Below, in pieces: positions 1 through 7,097 of a stretch of 37,564 nucleotides of DNA. The stretch's first letter is position 1, and every line of letters starts with the position of its first letter. The notes under the pieces are model-generated. The model made no database searches. It had not been told where the DNA came from and saw nothing but the letters and a program-made list of their open reading frames with translations. The DNA lies in contig NZ_JAIEFA010000069.1 of NCBI RefSeq assembly GCF_029067145.1, positions 1-37,564 of the forward strand. Direction: 5' to 3'. The position numbers were made by a program, and so were the translations under genes. This DNA comes from Helicobacter sp. Lineage in GTDB: Bacteria; Campylobacterota; Campylobacteria; Campylobacterales; Helicobacteraceae.

Positions 1-13
1 ATCCTTTACCTTA

Positions 14-32
14 AATATCAATTTTTGATATT
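14..32. repeat. 8-bp inverted repeat upstream of the first gene
   Basis: AATATCAA (14-21) and TTGATATT (25-32) form a perfect 8-bp inverted repeat with a TTT spacer, about 30 bases before the start codon at 60. It could be an operator or an mRNA hairpin. A TATATT hexamer (37-42) just downstream could be a -10 element. Only the symmetry is seen; the function is inferred. Confidence 0.35.
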
Positions 33-59
33 CAGTTTATATTTTGAAAAGGAGACGCT

Positions 60-281
60 ATGACAAAAGAGACTGCACAAGCTATTTTTGAAAAAGTCAT
101 TAGCGAAAAAACAGGTGGCATTATTTCAACACAAGAAGAGACTAAAACACCGCTACATAATGGAATCAATCCTAAGATTTCCGCTTTTTTGAAAGAATAT
201 GAAAACAACAAAGAAAAAGTTATTGAAGATATTAAAGCAAAGAAATATCTAGCGGAATCCCTATTTAACGAGGTGAAATAG
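60..281 (+). CDS. Small hypothetical protein (73 aa)
   Basis: An ATG follows a strong AAAGGAG ribosome site (49-55). The product is 73 aa, charged and lysine/glutamate rich, with no signal peptide or membrane segment. I do not recognise a family. Its TAG stop overlaps the GTG start of the next gene by one base, so the two are probably translated as a pair. It sits at the left edge of the prophage head module on the opposite strand, so an early or accessory phage gene is likely but not shown. Confidence 0.6.
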   Translation: MTKETAQAIFEKVISEKTGGIISTQEETKTPLHNGINPKISAFLKEYENNKEKVIEDIKAKKYLAESLFNEVK

Positions 282-757
282 TGGGCATTCAAGGCAAGTT
301 AAGCAAGGCTTCATTGAACTTTTCTGAAATGGCAAGCATTATAAATTTTCTATTTGACTGCTCCAAGCAGTATTATGGAATCTGGGTTGATAATGAGGCT
401 GAAAGCAGATTATTAGAAGAAATACTAGTGCAATATTACGACCATGTAGCTGCTTATGGCGTATCGGTAAATGGCGTTTGCCCTTACAAAATGTTAGCGT
501 GGGGCGGATACATTTTATGCAGAGATTTTTGGCAAAAGGGCGAACGAGATGCTGCCATTAAGTTTCTAGTATCGGCTATCCTAGCTGCTGATATATTTTT
601 AAGCAAAGAAAGCGTGGGATTACACAAAGAAATATTGCTAAAATCTATCAAAATGGTTATATCTGAACTTGACGGAAAGACGCATATAGGCTTAGGAATG
701 AATGGCTTATATATGATTTTTAGGGCTATTTCACTTCAATATTCCAATTTATCTTAA
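281..757 (+). CDS. Hypothetical protein (158 aa), coupled to the preceding gene
   Basis: The GTG start overlaps the upstream TAG stop, with AGG/GAGGTG a few bases before it as ribosome site. The product is 158 aa, mostly helical in appearance, with several Cys and aromatic residues and no obvious catalytic motif. I do not recognise it. Its 3' end overlaps the 3' end of the convergent G-like gene by 9 bases, marking the boundary between the plus-strand left genes and the minus-strand head module. A phage accessory role is inferred from position only. Confidence 0.6.
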   Translation: MGIQGKLSKASLNFSEMASIINFLFDCSKQYYGIWVDNEAESRLLEEILVQYYDHVAAYGVSVNGVCPYKMLAWGGYILCRDFWQKGERDAAIKFLVSAILAADIFLSKESVGLHKEILLKSIKMVISELDGKTHIGLGMNGLYMIFRAISLQYSNLS

Positions 758-1207
758 CACCTTTTTCAAATAATCCACCACTTCTCCCTCTAGCCTCTCG
801 CCTAAATCCTTTGGAATCTCTCCATTTTTATTGATTGGCATAAAAGGACGCGCAGGAATGCTCACCTTTTTGCCTCTCCCTGCTTTTCCTCCAAATTGAT
901 GAATGGCAGCATAAGCTTTGTTTGTGCCTACTTGTGCGCTATTGCCTGTAATTTTTTGTGTGAAAGATTGGGATAAAAGTCCGCTTTTGATTAGAATCTT
1001 ATTACCCCGCTTCTTTCTCTTTGTAGAGGGCGCATTGTCTTTCCATTTCTCCCCAAAGGGTGAGGCTTGTTTATCAAAGGATTCCTCTGTAACATTTTGC
1101 AAAGTATTTGCGATTCTCCTTAGAAGCGGTGTTTTATTCTCTAATGCTTTACTTAACCTTTCTAGCTTATCTTGTAATTCCTCAATACTAAGGATAATTT
1201 CTGCCAT
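749..1207 (-). CDS. Phage virion morphogenesis protein, Mu gpG-like
   Basis: The 152-aa product matches the phage virion morphogenesis (Mu gpG / tail completion) family: a helical N-terminus, then a conserved C-terminal block with AAIHQFGG (about residues 99-106) followed by an IPARPFMP motif. These proteins act in late virion assembly, at head-tail joining or tail completion. The start is ATG at 1207 with an AGGAGA ribosome site. It is the last gene of the minus-strand head module and is separated from F by an unusually long 207-bp gap that holds a plus-strand RNA candidate. Confidence 0.85.
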   Translation of the reverse strand: MAEIILSIEELQDKLERLSKALENKTPLLRRIANTLQNVTEESFDKQASPFGEKWKDNAPSTKRKKRGNKILIKSGLLSQSFTQKITGNSAQVGTNKAYAAIHQFGGKAGRGKKVSIPARPFMPINKNGEIPKDLGERLEGEVVDYLKKVLR

Positions 1208-1307
1208 AGTTTCTCCTACATAAAGCCATAGTGTTTAGAATCTCTCCCACTACTAAGATTTACAAAAATCATTTCTTACTTTTAGTTTTTAAGATTCTTT
1301 TAGTGTA

Positions 1308-1336
1308 TTGCATTTTTTAATCCTTTGTGGTAGAAT
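1308..1336 (+). promoter_or_regulatory. Sigma-70-type promoter driving the cloverleaf RNA
   Basis: TTGCAT (1308-1313) and TAGAAT (1331-1336) are separated by exactly 17 bases. Transcription would begin near 1343-1346, right at the first base of the cloverleaf. It points opposite to the flanking head genes. Confidence 0.55.
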
Positions 1337-1344
1337 GTAACATT

Positions 1345-1420
1345 AAATAACAGATTCCAATAAATAGTAATTGGGGTGCTTTATGCACTGGATTGTGGGT
1401 GCAACTCCCACCTGTTATTT
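1345..1420 (+). ncRNA. tRNA-like cloverleaf RNA (76 nt)
   Basis: Four helices close in tRNA order. The outer stem is AAATAACAG (1345-1353) with CTGTTATTT (1412-1420). Arm 1 is CCAAT/ATTGG (1357-1361/1370-1374). Arm 2 is GTGC/GCAC (1376-1379/1385-1388). Arm 3 is GTGGG/CCCAC (1395-1399/1407-1411) with a 7-nt loop TGCAACT that differs from the T-loop consensus TTCRANY at one position. Arm 3 joins the acceptor-like stem directly, as in tRNA. The D-arm lacks the GG pair and the usual T8, and no CCA is encoded, so it is probably not a normal elongator tRNA. If arm 2 is read with a 7-nt loop, the anticodon would be TTA. The 3' strand overlaps the stop codon of the F-like gene, and T-rich sequence follows. 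Confidence 0.5.
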
Positions 1421-2641
1421 GATTTTTGTTGGATTGTTTTTAAGTTTATCCTCTGTATTGACTTTCCCTAGTGTTACAATCACATTTGTTTTCCCAAAGC
1501 GTTTAATCTTGTAATTTGGTGTTACGACAATCTTATTCATCTTTGTTTTATCCTCTTTATCCTCAAAAAAGTAAATCAAAGAATCCTTATCCCAATACAC
1601 CTCTTTTTCCTCTTCAAGCACATTAACGATTTCTCTAAACTCCTCTATTCTTAGGGCTTGATTGTAAATTGCTTTACGCTTTGGTGAGGCGTGCAGTAGA
1701 TTGTTTTTGGGTAAGACTAAATAGTAATCCTCAAGCTTTGAGCCTAGTGTTTTTTCTAAAAAGCTCTGTATTTTTGAGCTTATCTTACCTACTTGTGCAT
1801 AGGCAGCAGGATAGCTCTGATTGCCTTTAACTAACACTTCATCAATCATTGCATTTAAGCTAGTCTCCCAAGTCTTTTTAAGTGCGGCATTTGGAATCTC
1901 TTTTAAGCTTTCTACAAACACCCCCTTATTGTTATCCTTAGCAAACTTTTTAAGTTTAGAATCTAAAATGGTATTTAAGCTATTATCTTTCTCTAGCCCT
2001 CTCTTATCATAGCTCCAATCCTTACTTGCAATCGGTAGTGGAGGTGTTTGTGAAATTGTAAATCCTTGCCTTTCACATTCACTCTTGCTATATGCCCTCA
2101 CTACACACCGACAATTCCAACCATTTGGGGGATAATTCCTCTCCCAAAAGGGGTTGTCTCTGTGGAGTGTGATTCCGTGCATTCTAAGATGAGAGGGACG
2201 CGTTAAGCCATCTTGCAAGGCGATATACCTTAAGTAAATATCCCCTTCTAGTGCATATTGTGCCTTAGCTCTGCCTTGTGCATTTGCCGTGCGCATATTG
2301 GTGTTATAGATTCTTTGTAGCTTTGTGTTATTGACATTAATGGTTTTAATTTCTCCTGTTTTCTCATTGGTAACTTCTACTCTGCCCAACCAACCCTTTT
2401 TGGCTAGTGTTGGTGTAATTTCCTTTTTCCAAACTTCAAAGCTCTTACCCTCACTTTGGGCTTTGATTAAAGAATCTTGCATATCACTAAGCAAGTCTAG
2501 CTTGGTTACCTTAGCAATCGTAAATGCCTTTAAGTGTGCTTCGTGCATTAATTCATCATAGTTAAAACTAAGCTCGGGTTTCTTTTGTTGTAAAAATTTT
2601 ATGTTCTGCTCTGGAGGAAGATTGAAGCTAAAGCTAACCAT
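1415..2641 (-). CDS. Phage head morphogenesis protein, Mu gpF-like
   Basis: The 408-aa product belongs to the Mu gpF / SPP1 gp7 minor head protein family. Its signature region lies near residues 145-185, with LRMHG, an N-PFW core and PPNGWNCRC just before the family's conserved Cys/Arg. These proteins attach at the portal vertex inside the capsid and assist head assembly. The start overlaps the end of the portal gene by 8 bases, so it is translated from the same message. The C-terminal third is less typical and may hold an added domain, which I cannot name. Confidence 0.85.
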   Translation of the reverse strand: MVSFSFNLPPEQNIKFLQQKKPELSFNYDELMHEAHLKAFTIAKVTKLDLLSDMQDSLIKAQSEGKSFEVWKKEITPTLAKKGWLGRVEVTNEKTGEIKTINVNNTKLQRIYNTNMRTANAQGRAKAQYALEGDIYLRYIALQDGLTRPSHLRMHGITLHRDNPFWERNYPPNGWNCRCVVRAYSKSECERQGFTISQTPPLPIASKDWSYDKRGLEKDNSLNTILDSKLKKFAKDNNKGVFVESLKEIPNAALKKTWETSLNAMIDEVLVKGNQSYPAAYAQVGKISSKIQSFLEKTLGSKLEDYYLVLPKNNLLHASPKRKAIYNQALRIEEFREIVNVLEEEKEVYWDKDSLIYFFEDKEDKTKMNKIVVTPNYKIKRFGKTNVIVTLGKVNTEDKLKNNPTKIK

Positions 2642-4025
2642 TACTTACCCCATAGATTTGTGCATTCATTATTGCCTCTGCTAGAGTAGATTCTGCAATC
2701 TCTAAATCCTCTCCTTGCAAGGCATTCTCTAATGCGCTCAATGCTTCCTCAAAGCTCTTAGCATTTTGCAAGATAGAATCCAAATCAAAGTCTTTTAACT
2801 TCAAATTCTCTGTCCAATTATCTATCGCATCAAAGGCAAGATTCTTGTTTATGGGTAATTTAAAAGGGATTAAAGAGGTGTTTAAAGAGTTTTTAACAAG
2901 CTTAGAATCCTTACTATTCTCTTCTCCCTCTTTTTCTCCTTTTTGTTCCCCTTTTTCCTCTTCCCCTTGCTTTGTGGAATCTTTAGGGTTTGGCTCTGTT
3001 AGGGGTGTGGTTTTTAGATTATAGGTTTTCTCTATATATTCTTGTGTGGGTTGGAATCCCATTTCATAAATGATTTTATCTCTGCTTGCCAATTCAGTTT
3101 TTGGTTCGTCCTCATTAAAAAGAGAAAAGGTAATTTCCTCACTGATTCCATTGAGGGCTTTAAAATAACTAATCACACGATTGCAAACATAGCAAAGAAT
3201 CCTCTCATCGCTTAGGGCAATCTCGCTTCTAATCTCATTGTGTGCCTGTGCTGCGGCAAGGCTTCCACCTGTTACTTCTCCTGTGAGATTCCCTCCTAAA
3301 ATAAAACGATTGATTTGGCTATCACAATATTCCACGAGTTCTTTAAAATTGCTTTTTGCACTTGGTTGGATGAGCTCTATTTCCTCGTCTTTATCAATCA
3401 CAGCCGTGCTACCATTAAGCATATTAGAAACTTCAAGGGCAAGAGTGTTAGGGTCATCTTGTGTTTTTGCCACAGCCCAAGGTTCTCCAAATCTCTCTAA
3501 GAATCGTATCCAAAAGTCTAATCCTGCATTCTTTACATTTACGCTAAAGTATAAATGCCGCAATGCGGATTCTCCATAGGGAGCGCGGAAGCTTTGATTA
3601 TAAATTCCATAGACAACCTTAAAAGGAGGAATCTCCTCTTCTAATCCATTACCTAAAAACACAAGTTTGCCTGCATTATCAAACTTAAATTCTTGAAAAT
3701 CCCTCCCCACTAAACTTGGCACAAGCAGTCCTTGCTTTCTCTCCCAATTAATCTCAAAGACATTGATTCCATAGAGATAGGTTTCCAAAATCTGTGAAAG
3801 GATAGAAGCGTGGAAGACACTTTTTAGAATCTCTTTGTATTTTTTGTTCTTTGTAGAGATGATGACTTCCTTTTTCTCAATGTGTGCCTTTCTTGAGATA
3901 TTGCATTGGCTTACAATTAAATCCCCCATAATCATTGTAATGTCTTTTTTGCTTAGGGGCTTTTGATAAGGGGTGTTGAGTAATTCTGCAATCAGAGTGT
4001 TTTGCAGTAAATGTTCTTTTTTCAT
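2634..4025 (-). CDS. Phage portal protein, Mu gp29-like (DUF935)
   Basis: The 463-aa protein matches the DUF935 portal family by length, by the YLYG-NVFEINWE block in the N-terminal half, and by the G-NLTGEV...AAAQAHNEIR stretch typical of Mu-type portals (about residues 242-265). The portal is the dodecameric ring through which DNA enters and leaves the capsid and the docking site for terminase. A charged linker rich in Lys/Glu (about residues 345-385) precedes a final helical segment. The start overlaps the large terminase stop (ATGA). Confidence 0.88.
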   Translation of the reverse strand: MKKEHLLQNTLIAELLNTPYQKPLSKKDITMIMGDLIVSQCNISRKAHIEKKEVIISTKNKKYKEILKSVFHASILSQILETYLYGINVFEINWERKQGLLVPSLVGRDFQEFKFDNAGKLVFLGNGLEEEIPPFKVVYGIYNQSFRAPYGESALRHLYFSVNVKNAGLDFWIRFLERFGEPWAVAKTQDDPNTLALEVSNMLNGSTAVIDKDEEIELIQPSAKSNFKELVEYCDSQINRFILGGNLTGEVTGGSLAAAQAHNEIRSEIALSDERILCYVCNRVISYFKALNGISEEITFSLFNEDEPKTELASRDKIIYEMGFQPTQEYIEKTYNLKTTPLTEPNPKDSTKQGEEEKGEQKGEKEGEENSKDSKLVKNSLNTSLIPFKLPINKNLAFDAIDNWTENLKLKDFDLDSILQNAKSFEEALSALENALQGEDLEIAESTLAEAIMNAQIYGVSNG

Positions 4026-5680
4026 AGTCTAAAACTCCTTTTGGGTTTTAAAAGTGTGTAGTCCATCACTCTTTGCTTTTTCTTTTTAAATTTCAAAAGG
4101 GAGTATGCACCCTCTAAGGCGTCTGGCAAGTCGTCATTCTTGCCATCGGGGAATTGCTCTAGTTGCTCTAAGAGCAAGGTTTGGTTGCGGTGAAAAAGAA
4201 TCTCCCCATCCTCAATAGGAATCTCTAGCCTCTCAATGCGCAATTCTTTGTTTTCTGTGTTGGGTATGGCTTTAATATGGATATTTAAACCCTTGCTTTG
4301 CGCCTCTTTTTTGATATAATCCTTTAAGAAATCCCCTCCGAAGTTCGCTTCTAAGGCTGCCTTGTTGGGATTGTATTGTTGATAGAGTGCAATGAATTTC
4401 TTTGCAATTTCTCTTGTTTTAAAGATTCCACCGATTGCCTCACACACATAGGCTTTGCCCTCGCTTAAGCCTAGCACAATCAAGGCAGTAAAGTCTGAAT
4501 TTTTGTGTGCGTGAGCGGGGTCTAAAAAGAGTGTTACATAATCTAAGTTCTTAGGTAATCTCTGATAAAAGCGGAAGTTCTCGGGCTTAAAGGTTTGTGT
4601 TTCCGCATTGGGTTCGTTTTGTTGCTCTTTAGCAAAGGCTCTTGGGTTTTGCGCGCGAATTTCCATTAGGGTTTTTAGACTTAAGGCGTCTTTCCATAAA
4701 AGCTTCGCACCTTTCTCCATTGCTTTTTGGTGTTTGTTGTAAAACTCCTCCGCAAGTTTAGGGTCGGTTAGATAGAGTGCGGTAAAGGAATCCCACAAAT
4801 CCATTCTGTGAGGGTATTCCACAATGCTCTTAAACTTCTTTGGATTCCAAAAGCTAAGGCTTAATTTGCGATTCAGCACCGAATCATAATGCAAGATTGT
4901 GCCAATATAAAGCGTATCCATTGAATGCGTAGCGTCCCCTAGATTCATTACCGCAGAATCTAGCCAAGCTTCTAACTTGTCGCGCTGGTCACGACTTCGC
5001 ACATTGGTGTCATTTTCTAAATCATCTAGGATTGCCAAATCAGGACGATACGCGCCAAACTTCACCCCTCTTAAACGCTTTCCACTCCCAAAGGCTTTGA
5101 GCTTCACGCCATTTCTTGTAACAAACTCTCCCACTTTCCAAGAATGACTCACACCACAAGCTTGCGGGAAGTCAAAGGCAAGATTAGCATTGTCTTCAAG
5201 TTCTGCCTTAATGGCTTCCAAATTCCCTTCTACTAACTCCACTGCGTCAGATATTTCAATGATAAAGCGTTTGAATTTAAAACAAATGCACCAAAGCGGA
5301 AAGAGTTGTGCGGTATAGGTCGTTTTTGCATTGGCTCTTGGGGCTGCAAAAGCAAATTTATGTCCGCCCTTACCCTTAGCAATGCTTAAAAATGCTTCAC
5401 TTAGTGCTTTATGTAGCTCACTAAAGCCTTGTAGTGTGAAGTAGTGTGGAAAGTAAGTCGTTGCAAAGAATAAAAAGTCCTCTTTTGCTTTTTTTATTCT
5501 CTCCTCTTTGCCCTCTACACTTAGGGTTACCTCGTGTGAGATTTGCGCCTTAAGCTCGGAAGCCTTTGCATTCAACCACCCCACAAATTGATGGCGTGTG
5601 AGAGATTCTAATTCCTGTGTGGATTCTCCTTCTAAAGAGAGGGATTCTTTAAATTCCTGCAACTCTTCTTTGGAGAACAT
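4022..5680 (-). CDS. Terminase large subunit, Mu gp28-like
   Basis: The 552-aa protein has the two domains of a packaging motor. The ATPase domain has a Walker A-like APRANAKTT (about 113-121) and a Walker B LAILDDLEND (about 215-224). The nuclease domain has LFLDPAHAHKNSDF (Asp387 and Asp396) and a late acidic DDLPDALEG block. Terminase pumps DNA into the prohead and makes the packaging cut. It is flanked by its small subunit (one-base overlap) and the portal, the standard order. A short basic tail ends the protein. Confidence 0.92.
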   Translation of the reverse strand: MFSKEELQEFKESLSLEGESTQELESLTRHQFVGWLNAKASELKAQISHEVTLSVEGKEERIKKAKEDFLFFATTYFPHYFTLQGFSELHKALSEAFLSIAKGKGGHKFAFAAPRANAKTTYTAQLFPLWCICFKFKRFIIEISDAVELVEGNLEAIKAELEDNANLAFDFPQACGVSHSWKVGEFVTRNGVKLKAFGSGKRLRGVKFGAYRPDLAILDDLENDTNVRSRDQRDKLEAWLDSAVMNLGDATHSMDTLYIGTILHYDSVLNRKLSLSFWNPKKFKSIVEYPHRMDLWDSFTALYLTDPKLAEEFYNKHQKAMEKGAKLLWKDALSLKTLMEIRAQNPRAFAKEQQNEPNAETQTFKPENFRFYQRLPKNLDYVTLFLDPAHAHKNSDFTALIVLGLSEGKAYVCEAIGGIFKTREIAKKFIALYQQYNPNKAALEANFGGDFLKDYIKKEAQSKGLNIHIKAIPNTENKELRIERLEIPIEDGEILFHRNQTLLLEQLEQFPDGKNDDLPDALEGAYSLLKFKKKKQRVMDYTLLKPKRSFRL

Positions 5681-6153
5681 TATAACTCCAAGTGTGAGAG
5701 TTTTTCATTTAAGCCGTGTTTTTCAAGCATTTCTACAATTACCTTTAAGGCTTGGGTCTCTCCCTTTTTCTTGAGCTCCTCTAAAAGCAATTCAATCGTG
5801 CGTTTGATGATTCCATATTTATACTCTTTGGGATTCTCTAGGGCTGCAACCTTACTCATCTTTGCAAAGGAATCCCCGAGCTTAGAGAGGGCTTGAGCTT
5901 TTTTCTCGGCGTTTAGTTCCCCGTCCTCTCTAATCTCACGAATGGCAAGATACATTTCCTCTGTGAAATTATGATACACTTCGTTCCTATCACCCTTGAG
6001 TTGTGTAAAAAAGTTTGCTCTCTCCATATCCCACTCCTTGTTTTTGTAATTTGCAATCGTGCGCACATTCTTATGCAGAATCTCGGCGATTTTTGCAATG
6101 CTGTAACCTTTAGAATATAAATCAAAGGCAAGTTCTTTGGTGGTTTTAGTCAT
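5680..6153 (-). CDS. Terminase small subunit, Mu gp27-like (DUF1804)
   Basis: The 157-aa protein begins with a helix-turn-helix (about residues 5-35, with GYSIAKIAEILHKNVRTIANYK) as expected for DNA recognition by small terminase, followed by a helical DUF1804-type region. It would bind phage DNA and feed it to the large subunit encoded immediately downstream. It overlaps the gp36-like gene upstream by 8 bases. Family assignment rests on the HTH, the length and the position. Confidence 0.8.
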   Translation of the reverse strand: MTKTTKELAFDLYSKGYSIAKIAEILHKNVRTIANYKNKEWDMERANFFTQLKGDRNEVYHNFTEEMYLAIREIREDGELNAEKKAQALSKLGDSFAKMSKVAALENPKEYKYGIIKRTIELLLEELKKKGETQALKVIVEMLEKHGLNEKLSHLEL

Positions 6154-7096
6154 ACATTCTCTTTAGCTTCATAGGTTTGTTTTTATGAATAAAAGTGCGG
6201 GTTTGGTTTCTAATTTCACTTGATTCCTCTTCTAAGCTTGTGGGAATCTTGCCTTGTGCCATTTTGTTAAGCCACTCTAGGCACTCATTGCGAATATCCT
6301 CTAGCTCCTCTTTGGGATAGGCGTTGCGTCGCTTTAGCTCCACAATGGCAAGTTTCACGCAAATATCCCGCACAAGATAAGTCGGATTTGCAGGGATTTT
6401 AAAAAAAGAAGCAATCAGCGCAGTCGCGTCAGAAATACTATCATCAATCACGGAGCGATTCCAAATGCCCTCGCCGTGAATATCGCTTAAGGCTTTAATC
6501 TCATTTGCACCTAATTCATTAATGAGTTCTGCCTCTGTGATTAAAGGTTTTTTAGGAGGAGTTAGGACGCTAGAGATAGGTTTAAAGGAATCGTTTTGAT
6601 TAAAAGCCCCCTTTTCAATGGCTTTTAGGCTAGCGTCTATCTCATCCATCTCAAGCTTCATTAAATCCATTTGCGCGACAAGTTCGTTAAGCACTGCTGC
6701 ATTGGGTTGTGTGTCTGCAAGGGTTTGTGCATAGGCTTTGCGCAATCTTTGAATTGCGGTGTTTTTTGCAAGACGTGATTCTTTTAAAACTGCAATCGCT
6801 GTGGCTTCCTCTTGGGTATAACTTGGGTCTAAGCTTAGGCGATGAGAAACAAAGCTAGAAATGTTGGTGCTAGAATCATCATTAGAATACAAATTTGTGC
6901 AATCTTTTGCAACTTCTGTTTTAGCATTCGTATCTCCATTTTCTGTGCTTTCTTGCTCTTTTTCATCTTGTGCCTCATTGTCCTGTGAAACACTTGGTTC
7001 TTGGGTTTGCAAATCTTTTGTCTCTCCGCCCTCATTTTCTTTCTTGTTTTGCGTCCCTTGATTCTCTCTTTCCAATCCATTTTCTACATTCTCCAT
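6146..7096 (-). CDS. Mu gp36-like protein (DUF1320) with a charged N-terminal extension
   Basis: Residues about 190-290 resemble the DUF1320 / Mu gp36 head-tail connector family: a first segment around LINELGANEIKALSD, then a helix with DDSISDATALIASFF, and a C-terminal KLAIVELKRR. The roughly 180 residues before this are not part of the usual family (about 140 aa) and include a very charged, low-complexity start rich in Glu, Gln, Asn and Thr. The role is probably to build the head-tail connector. The order capsid, coiled-coil gene, gp36, terminase is compact, with the start one base after the upstream stop. Confidence 0.65.
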   Translation of the reverse strand: MENVENGLERENQGTQNKKENEGGETKDLQTQEPSVSQDNEAQDEKEQESTENGDTNAKTEVAKDCTNLYSNDDSSTNISSFVSHRLSLDPSYTQEEATAIAVLKESRLAKNTAIQRLRKAYAQTLADTQPNAAVLNELVAQMDLMKLEMDEIDASLKAIEKGAFNQNDSFKPISSVLTPPKKPLITEAELINELGANEIKALSDIHGEGIWNRSVIDDSISDATALIASFFKIPANPTYLVRDICVKLAIVELKRRNAYPKEELEDIRNECLEWLNKMAQGKIPTSLEEESSEIRNQTRTFIHKNKPMKLKRMYD

Positions 7097-7097
7097 T

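Noticed and set aside
1345..1420. Ordinary functional tRNA
   Set aside because: The D-arm lacks GG and T8, the anticodon arm has an ambiguous 5- or 7-nt loop and no CCA is encoded, so it is reported as tRNA-like only.
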